Positions 1 to 8,064 of a DNA stretch of 64,000 nt are shown here, in pieces. The notes under the pieces are model-generated. The model was not told the origin of the DNA. It did not search any database and was given only the letters and a program-made list of their open reading frames with translations. Numbering within the stretch: the first letter of the stretch is position 1; each line of letters starts with the position of its first letter. Both the position numbers and the translations under genes were made by a program. Source of the DNA: Cryobacterium soli (GTDB taxonomy: Bacteria > Actinomycetota > Actinomycetes > Actinomycetales > Microbacteriaceae); assembly GCF_003611035.1 (NCBI RefSeq), contig NZ_CP030033.1:1364001-1428000 (forward strand). Reading direction: 5' to 3'.

Positions 1-497
1 ACGGCCGGGTCAACGCGACCTACCTGCCGCACGTGATCCGGTACAACGGCACCGTGCCGACCAAGCTGACCAGCTGGCCCAAGTACGAGCACTACATCGC
101 CCCGGAGCGTTTCCAGGAGATCGCCAAGCACCTGGGCCTGCCGGCCTCGACTCCCGCCGAGGGCGTCGAGTCCTACGCCCAGGCCGTCGAGCAGCTGCGC
201 GACAAGGTCGGCATCAAGCCGTCCTTCCAGGCGCAGGGCGTGCCGGAGGAAGACTTCATCAGCCGCCTCGACTCGCTCGCCATGGGCGCCTACGGTGACC
301 AGTGCGCACCCGCCAACCCGCGGATGCCGATGCTCGAGGACATGAAGACCCTCATGGAAGCCGCGTACTACGGCACCTCGTTCGCCGAGGTCCGCGCCGG
401 ACGCACCGCCGTCGGCGACGCGGCACTCGAGACCGGTGCAGAGGTTGCCGCCCCGGCCGCGGACGCCAAGAAGCCGGCCCGCAAGGCCGGCAAGTAG
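1..497 (+). CDS. adhE: C-terminal part of AdhE-type aldehyde/alcohol dehydrogenase (partial at window start)
   Basis: The first full codon is at base 3, and the reading frame is open from the window edge to a TAG at 495-497. The visible 164 residues match the end of the iron-dependent alcohol dehydrogenase domain of bifunctional acetaldehyde-CoA/alcohol dehydrogenase (AdhE): the stretches VNATYLPHVIRYNG and NPRMPMLEDMKTLMEAAYYG are typical of that family's last helices. AdhE reduces acetyl-CoA through acetaldehyde to ethanol using NADH. The protein ends in an Ala/Lys-rich tail (about 25 residues, DAKKPARKAGK at the end) that is not part of the catalytic fold. The N-terminal aldehyde dehydrogenase half lies outside the window, so the bifunctional assignment rests on C-terminal similarity only. 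A strong intrinsic terminator follows 45 nt after the stop. Confidence 0.85.
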   Translation, partial: GRVNATYLPHVIRYNGTVPTKLTSWPKYEHYIAPERFQEIAKHLGLPASTPAEGVESYAQAVEQLRDKVGIKPSFQAQGVPEEDFISRLDSLAMGAYGDQCAPANPRMPMLEDMKTLMEAAYYGTSFAEVRAGRTAVGDAALETGAEVAAPAADAKKPARKAGK

Positions 498-542
498 GCT
501 CCACGCGTCACAGCAGCACCCGTTCGACCTGCACCACCCTGA

Positions 543-576
543 CGGCCCCGCACTTCTGTGCGGGGCCGTTTTTTTT
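543..576 (+). terminator. Rho-independent terminator of adhE
   Basis: An 11-bp perfect GC-rich stem (CGGCCCCGCAC, 543-553, with GTGCGGGGCCG, 558-568) and a TTCT loop are followed directly by eight T residues. It separates adhE from the phosphate-binding-protein gene. Confidence 0.95.
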
Positions 577-603
577 GGGGCGCACCGATGTGCAGAGCCG
601 GTG

Positions 604-621
604 GTTCAGCCGGGGTTCACC
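604..621 (+). promoter_or_regulatory. Putative PhoP (PHO box) direct repeat
   Basis: GTTCAGC (604-610) and GTTCACC (615-621) are repeated with an exact 11-nt period. This is the arrangement of actinobacterial PhoP direct-repeat units (consensus GTTCACC). The second unit lies where a -35 element would be for the TACCGT at 642-647 in front of the PstS-like gene, as expected of a PhoP-activated promoter. Only two units are visible. The assignment rests on motif and context. Confidence 0.55.
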
Positions 622-641
622 GGCCGTCTCCAAGACGGCGT

Positions 642-647
642 TACCGT
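642..647 (+). promoter_or_regulatory. -10 element (TACCGT), near-leaderless promoter of the PstS-like gene
   Basis: TACCGT fits the actinobacterial TANNNT -10 consensus and ends 5 nt before the ATG at 653. Transcription would start at or next to the start codon. There is no convincing Shine-Dalgarno sequence. The upstream PHO-box-like repeat replaces a recognisable -35. Confidence 0.5.
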
Positions 648-652
648 GCAGC

Positions 653-2434
653 ATGCCCAGGAACCGGTCTCCGTTTCGTCGCGCGCGCGCGTGGTCCGCG
701 GCAGCATTCATCGTCGTCTCCGCACTGACGACGACAGCGCCCGCCCAGGCCGCCGGCTACGAGCCGATAACCGGTACGGGTTCCACCTGGTCACAGAACG
801 CCATCGACCACTGGCGCGAGGATGTGGCCGCCGACTACGGCATGACCGTGAACTACTCCGGTGTCGGCTCCTCGGCCGGCCGGCGCGACTTCGCCACGGG
901 CACCGTGGACTTCGCCGTGAGCGAGCTCCCGTTCCAGACCGACTCCGATGTCGACTCAGAGCCTGAAGCCCCGGGCCGAGGCTACGCCTATCTGCCCAGT
1001 ATGGCCGGCGCCACTTCGTTCATGTACAACCTCACGATCAACGGCGCGCGGGTGTCGAACCTGCGGCTGAGCGGCGAGGTCATCACCAAGATCTTCACGG
1101 GCGGCATCACCACCTGGAACGACCCCGCCATCCGGGCCGACAACCCCGGCCTGGCCATGCCGGGCACGCGCATCGTCCCCGTCGTCCGCTCCGACGGCTC
1201 CGGCTCCACCGCCCAATTCAGCCAGTGGATGTCAACACAGGACCCCGCCCTGTGGAACGCGTTCTGCGCTTCAGTCGGGCGCGCGACGCCGTGCGGCGCG
1301 GTCTCGCTGTATCCCGTCACCGGCAACGCGAAGGCGTTGAGCGGGTCTTCCGGTGTGGCCGGTTACGTCAGCCAAGACTATGGGCAGGGTGCCATCACCT
1401 ACGTGGAGCACTCGGCCGCCGTCGAGGCTGGCTTCCCCGTCGCCAAAGTACTCAACCAGGCCGGATACTACGTCGCACCCACGGCCGCCGCCGTAGCCGT
1501 GGCACTGTCCACGGCACAGATCGACCAGACCGCAGGGCCCAACTACCTCACCCAGGTACTCGATGGTGTCTACAACAGTGCCGACCCACGCGCCTACCCG
1601 CTCTCGGGTTACACCTACCTGATCGTGCCCACCGAGGTGGGCGGCGTGTTCACCGCCAGGAAGGGCGCCACGCTCGGCGCTTTCGCCACCTACACGCTCT
1701 GCCCAGGGCAACATCAAGCCGCCGACCTCGGCTACGCGCCGCTGCCGATGAACCTTGTGCTCGCCGGGTTCGACCAGATCGCTCGCGTTCCCGGGGCGAG
1801 CCCCGCCGGTGCGGACATCCGCTCCTGCGACAACCCCACCTTCCAGGCCGACGACTCACCGTCGAGTACCGTCCTGCTCCGAACGGCCCCCCTGCCTCCG
1901 GAGAGCGACCGCCGCTCCACAACGGTCTGCTCAGAACCGGCGGCCGGCTCGGCAGCGGGAGCTGTCGCGCTCTGCCCCGCCACCATGGCCGTGCAGGACA
2001 CTGCACTGAGTCTCGAACTGCCGGCGGACACCGTGGCGGACTTCGAGTCGCCCACCCGGGTGAACGGTCTCTCCACCACCGTCGGTGTGCTGCCGCACGT
2101 CGTCGTCACCGATGGGCGGCTTCTCTCCCACCCGGGCTGGGACATCACCGCCGGCGTCGCGGACTTCCGGAACGCCGCAGACTCCACGATCACCATCGCA
2201 GCGCGCCAGCTGGGCCTCCGGCCCACACTGGTGAGCACCACGGGCAGCGCTGTGGCCGTAGCGGGTGCTCACATCGCCGGACACGCCCAGTATCCGGCCG
2301 GCTTCGCCTCCGCCGGTTCAACCGGTCTGGCCGGCACCTCGGTCTTCGGTGGTGAGATCACCCTGATCTCGCCGGCCGACAGGCCGGCTGGTGTCTATCT
2401 CTCGACCCTGACCCTGACCCTGGTCTCCCGTTAG
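653..2434 (+). CDS. Secreted PstS-like phosphate-binding protein with extra C-terminal domain
   Basis: 593 residues from the ATG at 653. The frame stays open far upstream through adhE, but that part is not coding. The N-terminus has a basic stretch, a hydrophobic core and an AQA-A cleavage-like site around residues 30-36. Residues about 40-400 resemble PstS-type periplasmic binding proteins: GTGSTWSQNAIDHW, the GVGSSAG anion-loop region, and RSDGSGSTAQFSQW, the canonical phosphate-binding motif. The last ~190 residues are Ser/Thr/Ala-rich and end in PAGVYLSTLTLTLVSR. This recalls a C-terminal beta-sandwich of surface proteins (WxL-like), which ordinary PstS (~370 aa) lacks. No pstC, pstA or pstB is adjacent, so this is an orphan binding protein that may scavenge or sense phosphate at the surface. 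The PHO-box-like repeat upstream supports the role. Confidence 0.75.
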   Translation: MPRNRSPFRRARAWSAAAFIVVSALTTTAPAQAAGYEPITGTGSTWSQNAIDHWREDVAADYGMTVNYSGVGSSAGRRDFATGTVDFAVSELPFQTDSDVDSEPEAPGRGYAYLPSMAGATSFMYNLTINGARVSNLRLSGEVITKIFTGGITTWNDPAIRADNPGLAMPGTRIVPVVRSDGSGSTAQFSQWMSTQDPALWNAFCASVGRATPCGAVSLYPVTGNAKALSGSSGVAGYVSQDYGQGAITYVEHSAAVEAGFPVAKVLNQAGYYVAPTAAAVAVALSTAQIDQTAGPNYLTQVLDGVYNSADPRAYPLSGYTYLIVPTEVGGVFTARKGATLGAFATYTLCPGQHQAADLGYAPLPMNLVLAGFDQIARVPGASPAGADIRSCDNPTFQADDSPSSTVLLRTAPLPPESDRRSTTVCSEPAAGSAAGAVALCPATMAVQDTALSLELPADTVADFESPTRVNGLSTTVGVLPHVVVTDGRLLSHPGWDITAGVADFRNAADSTITIAARQLGLRPTLVSTTGSAVAVAGAHIAGHAQYPAGFASAGSTGLAGTSVFGGEITLISPADRPAGVYLSTLTLTLVSR

Positions 2435-2484
2435 CCCAGGTACGCGACGCCCGGCGATTCCCCCGGAGCCGTCGCAGCGGACGC

Positions 2485-3690
2485 TCAACTCCTGGAGTCC
2501 ACGGGCCTGCGCTTGGGCCCGGCCGGGAGCATCAGAGACCCGGGACGTGTGCGCTCGCGTCGCGGCGACCCTGTGGCGATGACGGCGCAGACGAATTCCT
2601 TGACGAGCGCGCCGGCCCGGCCGGTGATCCGCAGCGGGCGCGGCTCATCCGCTGCGGTGAGCAGCTGGATTAGCCCCATTCTTCGGCCGATACTGATGCA
2701 CTGGGCACCAAACCCCACATTGAGTATCGTCAGGGTCTCACCGCGCAGAACGGCCAGAACGTTGTCCGCCGCCTGGGCGCCGAGGGGCATGGCGATGGCA
2801 CAGCCCATGCGCAGGTGGGAGCCGACGGAGGACGGCGGGCGTACCGCGTCCCCAGCACCGAGGATCTCCGGGTGCCGGACCGTGCGAAGCTCCTCGTCGA
2901 CCAGTAACCGGCCGATGGAGTCGACGTCGAGGCCGCTGCGACGGGCGAGATCGGGCACGGCGAACGAGGCGGTCCAGACGGTGACGTCGCTGGGAATCCG
3001 CGTGCCGTCGGACAGCTCGACGGCGTCGGCCTGCACCCGGCGCACGTCGCCCCACTCCCGCACTTCGACGCCGAGCCTCGCCAGCGACCGGGCAACCGAC
3101 CGCCGGGACGCCGCGGGGAGGTGCCCGAGAACCTCGCTCCGCGACACCAGGGTGACGGATGCTCCCGGGTGCCGTTCCGCGAACTCCGCCGCGGCCTCGA
3201 CGCCCGTCGCACCTCCGCCGACCACGACGATGCGCTGGTCGGCCGGGCCCGTGGCGATGGCCCGGCGCGCCGATTCCGCACCCTCGACGTTGCTCAGCAG
3301 GTGCGCGTAGAGTTCGGCGCCAGGCGCACCGAGCGCGGCGACGCTCCCCACCGCGTAGACGAGGATGTCGTACGGCTCGTCGGTCACCCCGGTGTCGGTC
3401 GCCACACTGAGAACACGGGCCGGCGCGTCGATACGCAGGACCGTCCCCAGCACGACCTCGACCCGGGCGTGGAGCATCTCGTCCAGGGGAATCGCCGCGG
3501 TCACACGCACCCCGGCGGCCACCTCATGCAGGCGCACCCGTTCGATGAAATGCGGTGCCGGGTTGACCAGCCGCACGCGCACTCGGCGGCCCTCCTCGGG
3601 CGTCAGCGAGGCCTGGATCCGGTTGGCCGCCAGGATGCCGGCATAGCCGGCCCCGATGACGAGGACCGTCTGGTCGAAAGGTGTGCTCAT
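2485..3690 (-). CDS. FAD/NAD(P)-dependent oxidoreductase, NDH-2-like
   Basis: 401 residues of the pyridine nucleotide-disulphide oxidoreductase fold. The N-terminal FAD-binding Rossmann motif VIGAGYAG is at residues 11-18. A second nucleotide-binding motif, VVVGGGATGVEAAAEF, lies near residue 155, and GAGDAVRP near residue 285 is the typical C-terminal FAD-contact motif. The nearest relatives by pattern are type II NADH dehydrogenases and ferredoxin-reductase-like proteins. No redox-active CxxxxC is seen, which argues against a disulphide reductase. The start is supported by AAGGAGAACG just before the ATG. It is divergent from an ECF41-type sigma factor, and an ECF41-like promoter lies upstream, so it is probably that sigma factor's target. 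The exact substrate is not known. Confidence 0.8.
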   Translation of the reverse strand: MSTPFDQTVLVIGAGYAGILAANRIQASLTPEEGRRVRVRLVNPAPHFIERVRLHEVAAGVRVTAAIPLDEMLHARVEVVLGTVLRIDAPARVLSVATDTGVTDEPYDILVYAVGSVAALGAPGAELYAHLLSNVEGAESARRAIATGPADQRIVVVGGGATGVEAAAEFAERHPGASVTLVSRSEVLGHLPAASRRSVARSLARLGVEVREWGDVRRVQADAVELSDGTRIPSDVTVWTASFAVPDLARRSGLDVDSIGRLLVDEELRTVRHPEILGAGDAVRPPSSVGSHLRMGCAIAMPLGAQAADNVLAVLRGETLTILNVGFGAQCISIGRRMGLIQLLTAADEPRPLRITGRAGALVKEFVCAVIATGSPRRERTRPGSLMLPAGPKRRPVDSRS

Positions 3691-3720
3691 TCGTTCTCCT
3701 TGTCGATAACTGCGCTCCGC

Positions 3721-3744
3721 CAGTACTGCGCGTTATCAGTACTG
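3721..3744. repeat. Repeated palindromic octamer in the NDH-2-like/sigma intergenic region
   Basis: The self-complementary octamer CAGTACTG occurs at 3721-3728 and again at 3737-3744, 16 bp apart. It overlaps the -10-side of the candidate ECF promoter and the leader of the oxidoreductase gene. It could be an operator for another regulator; no function is shown. Confidence 0.45.
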
Positions 3745-3770
3745 ACCGCGGCCACCGCGCAAACGTGACA
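3744..3770 (-). promoter_or_regulatory. Candidate ECF41-type promoter for the oxidoreductase gene
   Basis: Read on the minus strand, TGTCACG (3770-3764) is followed after 15 nt by CGGTC (3748-3744). The published ECF41 promoter signature is TGTCACA, a spacer of about 16 nt, then CGTC. It points into the oxidoreductase gene, 54 nt from its start codon, and the ECF41-like sigma factor is encoded right next to it. Confidence 0.5.
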
Positions 3771-3840
3771 CGGCAGCGCCCAGGGGCGGAGTACATTGAA
3801 AACCGTTCACAATCCCGGCCCACACGACGAGGGGATGCCG

Positions 3841-4731
3841 ATGCGAGGCAACCGGAGCGACGCCGCCGCATCGGAGATCGACGACGTGGCGGACGAGTTC
3901 GAGTCACTGCGTCCCCGGCTCTTCGGCATCGCCTACCGGATGCTCGGCAGCACGGTTGAGGCCGAGGACATCGTCCAGGATGCCTGGATCCGGTGGCAGG
4001 GCACCGATCGTACAGGCGTCCGCAGCCCCGCCGCCTTCCTGACGACCATGACGACCCGCCTCTCGATCAATGTGGCCACCTCGTCTCGCCTGCGCCGGGA
4101 GACCTATATCGGCCCCTGGCTCCCCGAGCCCGTGCTCACCGGTGCCGATCCGGAGCTCGGGGCCGAGAATACCGAGGCACTCGAGGTCGGGATCCTGCTG
4201 CTGATGGAGCGGCTCACCCCCATGGAGCGTGCCGTGTACTTGCTGCATGAGGCCTTCGACTATCCGTACCGCGAGATCGGGGAGGTCATCGGCACCACAG
4301 AGGCCAATGCCCGCCAGCTCTCCAGGCGCGCCCGCCAACACCTCACCGAGAGCAGCGGCACCCGGGTGACCGTCGCCGAGAAGAACAGGCTGCTGCGCTC
4401 GTTCCTCGCCGCCGCTCAGAGCGGAGACGTGCAGCGCCTGCAGACTCTCCTCACCGACGACATCGTGCTCTACTCGGATGGCGGCGGGATCGTGTCCGCA
4501 GCTCGCCGGCCGGTCGAGGGTCGCGATCATGTCGGGCGGTTCCTGCTGGGTACGCTGCAGAAGCTTCAGAGCAACGTGGAGCTAGAGCTCACCGCGCTGA
4601 ACGGTTCCGACGCGTTCGTCTTCCGCACGGACGGCGAGCCCTACATCGTCTGCAGCATCGGAGTGAGCGAGCACGGCATCAACCGGATCTTCTTCGTCCT
4701 GAATCCGCAGAAGCTCAGCGCCCTGCGCTGA
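3841..4731 (+). CDS. ECF41-family RNA polymerase sigma factor (SigJ-like, SnoaL-type C-terminus)
   Basis: 296 residues from the ATG at 3841, which has GAGGGG 6 nt upstream. In-frame TTG 3796 and ATG 3835 are less likely starts. Region sigma2 is at about residues 20-85 (RPRLFGIAYRMLGS, DIVQDAWIRW), and sigma4 at about 120-175 (LTPMERAVYLLHEAF, EIGEVIGTTEANARQ). A fused SnoaL-like domain follows from about residue 180. Two diagnostic ECF41 motifs are present: DGGG at 213-216, and NPQKL at 288-292 (the family's NPDKL motif). ECF41 sigma factors have no separate anti-sigma; the fused domain regulates activity. They are usually found next to a carboxymuconolactone decarboxylase, oxidoreductase or epimerase gene, and here the divergent neighbour is an oxidoreductase. 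Confidence 0.88.
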   Translation: MRGNRSDAAASEIDDVADEFESLRPRLFGIAYRMLGSTVEAEDIVQDAWIRWQGTDRTGVRSPAAFLTTMTTRLSINVATSSRLRRETYIGPWLPEPVLTGADPELGAENTEALEVGILLLMERLTPMERAVYLLHEAFDYPYREIGEVIGTTEANARQLSRRARQHLTESSGTRVTVAEKNRLLRSFLAAAQSGDVQRLQTLLTDDIVLYSDGGGIVSAARRPVEGRDHVGRFLLGTLQKLQSNVELELTALNGSDAFVFRTDGEPYIVCSIGVSEHGINRIFFVLNPQKLSALR

Positions 4732-4763
4732 GGCCACGACGGCGGGCACAGGCTTAACGCAAA

Positions 4764-4799
4764 AGTCCCGGTCTCTTTCGAGACCGGGACTCTTGTTTC
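4764..4799. terminator. Bidirectional terminator between sigma gene and tRNA
   Basis: A perfect 12-bp stem, AGTCCCGGTCTC (4764-4775) with GAGACCGGGACT (4780-4791), has a TTTC loop. CTTGTTTCT follows on the plus strand and CTTTTGCGTT on the minus strand. It can stop the sigma transcript from the left and the tRNA transcript from the right. Confidence 0.9.
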
Positions 4800-4801
4800 T
4801 G

Positions 4802-4875
4802 TTGCGGGGGCAGGATTTGAACCTACGACCTCTGGGTTATGAGCCCAGCGAGCTACCGAACTGCTCCACCCCGCG
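4802..4875 (-). tRNA. Initiator tRNA-fMet (anticodon CAT)
   Basis: The 74-nt minus-strand sequence folds as a tRNA: acceptor 5' CGCGGGG pairing with CCCCGCA, D stem GAGC/GCTC, anticodon stem CTGGG/CCCAG around CTCATAA (anticodon CAT), and T arm with TTCAAAT. The first base pair is a C:A mismatch, and the anticodon stem ends in three G:C pairs. Both are hallmarks of the initiator rather than the elongator tRNA. CCA is not encoded. Confidence 0.95.
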
Positions 4876-4886
4876 CTACAAGAACT

Positions 4887-4892
4887 AAGTTA
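4887..4892 (-). promoter_or_regulatory. -10 element of the tRNA-fMet promoter
   Basis: Minus-strand TAACTT lies 11 nt before the mature 5' end of the tRNA. A possible -35 (TTCGAA) is 18 nt further upstream. The spacing suits a tRNA leader of about five nucleotides. Confidence 0.45.
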
Positions 4893-4991
4893 CCACAGTT
4901 CCCCAAGCCCTTCGAATCGAGCGCTCCCCCCGGGCGAGTCGCACCCGAGTCGGTGCGGCATCCGCTTCTGCAGGCCCCGGACACAGACAAA

Positions 4992-5034
4992 ACGCGGGCG
5001 GTGCGACCGGGTTTCCCCGGCGCACCGCCCGCGT
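4992..5034 (-). terminator. Terminator downstream of the UPF0182 gene
   Basis: 14-nt perfectly complementary arms (4992-5005 and 5021-5034, ACGCGGGCGGTGCG type) enclose a second CCGG pair. On the minus strand TTTGTC follows. It lies 17 nt after the stop codon of the UPF0182 gene and insulates the tRNA gene. Confidence 0.85.
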
Positions 5035-5051
5035 CTGGACTCAACCGGTCG

Positions 5052-7955
5052 TTACTGGCCGATCAGCGTGAGCATGCTCGCGACGGTGTCGGAGAGCTTC
5101 TTGTCGGCGACCCCGAAGGCGGCGAGGTCGTTGGCGGCCAGCGCTGCCTGCTTGTCGGCGATGGCCTGCTTGGCCTGAGCCAGCAGCGTCTTCAGCTGGG
5201 CGTCGACCTCAGGGTTGCCGGTCTCGGTAGACGGAACCGTGGTGCCGTCGGTGGGCGTCTCGCCCTCCGGCGTGGTGACGGCGGGCACATCGGTGTCGCC
5301 GGCATTGGCACCGGACTCGCCACCGAAGAGCACGTTCAGAGCGGTGTCGAGGGTGTCCTCGAACGCGATCTGGTCACCGAAGGCCACGAGGACCTTCTGC
5401 AGCAGCGGATAGCTGGTCTCACCGGTGGACTGCACGTACACGGGCTGCACGTAGAGCAGGCCGCCACCGACGGGCAGCGTCAGCAGGTTGCCGTTGAGCA
5501 CCGTGGACTGACCCTGCTTGAGCAGGTTGAGCTCGGCGGAGATCGTGGGGTCCCCATTGAACTTCGCCTGCACCTGGCCGGGGCCGGGTACCGTGATGTC
5601 GTTCGGCAGCGTCAGCAGTCGCAGCTTGCCGTAGCCATCCGCACGTTCACCATCGGTGGCCCCCGCATCCGCGTCGGCCGCGAGGTAACCGGTCAGAACG
5701 TTGCGGCTGGTCTCCCCGGACGCGTTGGGGATGAAGGTCGAGTACAGCGAGAACGACGGTGCTTCCTGGCCGGGCATCTGCATGGTCAGGTAGTACGGCG
5801 GCTGCAGGGTCGTGTTGGTGCTCGGCGACACGGGGTCGTTCGGCGTGGTCCACGCGTCGTCCTCGGAGTAGAAGGATCCGGGGTCGGTCACGTGGTACTT
5901 GCCGAGGATGGCGCGCTGCACCTTGAACATGTCCGCCGGGTAGCGAACGTGGCTCATCAGGTCGCCGGACATCTCGCTCATCGGCTCGACCGTGGACGGG
6001 AAGATCTTCTGCCAGGTCTGCAGCAGCGGGTCGTTCTCGTCCCAGGCGTAGAGCGTCACCGAGCCGTCGTAAGCATCGACGGTGGCCTTGACCGAGTTGC
6101 GCATGTAGTTGATGTTGTCCAGCGCGAACGGCTGCTCGGGCGTCTCGGTGTCGGCGATCGCGTTGCTCAGGCTCACGGCCGTGGAGTACGGGTAGCTGGC
6201 ACTGGTGGTGTAGCCGTCCACGATCCACTTGATCCGGCCGTTCACCACGGAGGGGTACGGGGCGGAGTCGAGGGTGAGGTACGGAGCGACCTTCTGCACG
6301 CGGGTGACCGGGTCACGGTCGTAGAGGATCTGCGACTCGTCGTTGACCGCGTTGGCCAGGAAGATCTGCTCGGACTGGAACTTGAGCGCGTAGATCAGCT
6401 TGTTGAACGGGCCGTTCAGGCTCGGACCACCATCGCCCGAGAAGGTCGTGTAGGTCTGCTGGGCGCCGTCTTCGCCGGACGGGTAGTCCAGCTCGACGGG
6501 GTCGCTGCCCTCGGGGGCGCCGACGATGGAGTACGTGGGCGAGGTCTCACCGAAGTACACGCGCGGCTCGTACTCGCCGAGCGCACCCGAGGTGGGGATG
6601 CCCGATTCGAGGAAGACCGGCTGGCCGTCGGCCGAACGCTGGTTGCCGTACGCGGCGACCACACCGTAACCGTGGGTGTAGACGACCGAGGAGTTGACCC
6701 AGGTCTCGCTGCTCAGGCCGTCGAGGTTGAGGTCACGAACCGACACCACGGTGTCCTGGGACTTGCCGTCGATCGTGTACCGGTCCACCGAGAGGTTGGA
6801 CGGGAACTGGTAGTACTGCTTGAACTGCTCGAGCTGCGCGAACGCGTCGCTGACCAGGGCCGGGTCGAGAATACGGATGTTGGCCGTGGTCTCGGCGTCG
6901 GCGCGCAGGGCGCCGGGTTCGGCCTCGGTCGTGGCGGTGTAGGGGATCTCTTCCACGTCCGCCACACCGTAGGCGTCGCGGGTGAGGTCGATATTGCGCT
7001 GGATGTACGGCGCCTCGAGGGTCTTCGCGCTCGGGTCGACCTGGAAGCGCTGGACGACCCAGGGGTAGAGCGAGCCGATCAGCAGGCTCGACACGATGAG
7101 CAGCGCGGTGCCGATGACGGGCAGGCGCCAGCGGCCGATGAAGGCCGTGACGATGAAGAGGATCGCGACGAACACGGCGATGCCGGCGAGGATGGCGCGG
7201 CCAGGGATGGTCGCGCTGACGTCGGTGTAGCCGGCGCCGGTGATCAGGTCGTTGGCCTGGGTGAGGGTGGAGTACTGGTCGAGCCAGATGCTCACGCCCT
7301 GCAGCAGCAGGTAGACGGCGGCGGTGACGGCGATCTGCACCCGCGCGGCCTTGGCCACGTAGACCTCGCGGCCGGTGATGCGGATGGCGCCGTAGAGGTA
7401 GGAGGTGGCCAGCGCGACGAGGGCGGAGATCAGCACGACGGCCGAGCTGAACGCGAGCAGCGACTGGTAGAACGGCAGGTCGAAGAGGAAGAACGAGACG
7501 TCGAAGCCGAACTGCGGATCCGTGGTGCCGGCATCCGTGCGGTTGATCCACATCAGAATGGTCTGCCAGTGCGTGGCAGCGGCCACGCCGGCGAACAGGC
7601 CCAGCAGGGCGGGGATGCCGTACATCGCGAGGCGACGCAGCGGCTCGATGACCTGCTGGTAGCGGTCGATCTGCGAATTGAGCTTCGCGTAGACGGGACG
7701 CAGGCGGTAGGCCAGCTGGATGCTCACCCAGACCGGGATCGCCATGCCCAGGAAGCCGACCACGAACAACACGGCACCGGCGACCCACTGGGTGGTCAGG
7801 ACGCTGAGGAAGCCGAGTTGGTCGAACCACAACACATCCGCGTACAGCCCGGCGAAGATGAAGAACAATATCACCAGCCCTGCGATGATCGCTGCCGTGA
7901 TGGCTAGCGGGGCACGGCTCCGACGTGGAGCGCTTCCGGCGGATGATGAAGTCAC
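5052..7955 (-). CDS. UPF0182 family large membrane protein
   Basis: 967 residues. The N-terminal ~300 contain about seven membrane segments, beginning ITAAIIAGLVILFFIFAGLY and then FLSVLTTQWVAGAVLFVVGF. A long extracytoplasmic region of ~550 residues follows, with family stretches such as HVRYPADMFKVQR and MQMPGQEAPSFSLYSTF. The C-terminus has an acidic/Thr-rich linker and an Ala/Gln-rich helix, a usual ending for UPF0182. Length and architecture are as expected for this actinobacterial family; no biochemical function is established. The start (GTG, GTGACTTCATCA) is preceded by AAGAGG. A candidate -10 (TAGAAT, minus strand, 8002-7997) lies about 40 nt upstream. It appears monocistronic, with a terminator immediately downstream. 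Confidence 0.93.
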   Translation of the reverse strand: MTSSSAGSAPRRSRAPLAITAAIIAGLVILFFIFAGLYADVLWFDQLGFLSVLTTQWVAGAVLFVVGFLGMAIPVWVSIQLAYRLRPVYAKLNSQIDRYQQVIEPLRRLAMYGIPALLGLFAGVAAATHWQTILMWINRTDAGTTDPQFGFDVSFFLFDLPFYQSLLAFSSAVVLISALVALATSYLYGAIRITGREVYVAKAARVQIAVTAAVYLLLQGVSIWLDQYSTLTQANDLITGAGYTDVSATIPGRAILAGIAVFVAILFIVTAFIGRWRLPVIGTALLIVSSLLIGSLYPWVVQRFQVDPSAKTLEAPYIQRNIDLTRDAYGVADVEEIPYTATTEAEPGALRADAETTANIRILDPALVSDAFAQLEQFKQYYQFPSNLSVDRYTIDGKSQDTVVSVRDLNLDGLSSETWVNSSVVYTHGYGVVAAYGNQRSADGQPVFLESGIPTSGALGEYEPRVYFGETSPTYSIVGAPEGSDPVELDYPSGEDGAQQTYTTFSGDGGPSLNGPFNKLIYALKFQSEQIFLANAVNDESQILYDRDPVTRVQKVAPYLTLDSAPYPSVVNGRIKWIVDGYTTSASYPYSTAVSLSNAIADTETPEQPFALDNINYMRNSVKATVDAYDGSVTLYAWDENDPLLQTWQKIFPSTVEPMSEMSGDLMSHVRYPADMFKVQRAILGKYHVTDPGSFYSEDDAWTTPNDPVSPSTNTTLQPPYYLTMQMPGQEAPSFSLYSTFIPNASGETSRNVLTGYLAADADAGATDGERADGYGKLRLLTLPNDITVPGPGQVQAKFNGDPTISAELNLLKQGQSTVLNGNLLTLPVGGGLLYVQPVYVQSTGETSYPLLQKVLVAFGDQIAFEDTLDTALNVLFGGESGANAGDTDVPAVTTPEGETPTDGTTVPSTETGNPEVDAQLKTLLAQAKQAIADKQAALAANDLAAFGVADKKLSDTVASMLTLIGQ

Positions 7956-8064
7956 GAATTGGCCTCTTGCTCTGATAGATCGGGGGTCAGACCCTCATTC
8001 TATGCAGCGAGTCTCGGGGCAAACCCCCAGTTCGCTGAGGGCTCACCCAGAAGAGGCGCTGCTA

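Noticed and set aside
302..652. Upstream extension of the PstS-like frame
   Set aside because: It overlaps the adhE coding end and the terminator in a different frame; the signal peptide begins at 653.
4800..5040. A second tRNA or small RNA near tRNA-fMet
   Set aside because: Only one cloverleaf is found. The hairpin at 4992-5034 is explained as the UPF0182 terminator.
4839..7907. 1022-residue open frame on the plus strand opposite the UPF0182 gene
   Set aside because: High-GC antisense shadow. The minus-strand frame encodes a clear UPF0182 protein with membrane segments; the plus frame is Val/Gly/Arg/Asp-rich without any domain.
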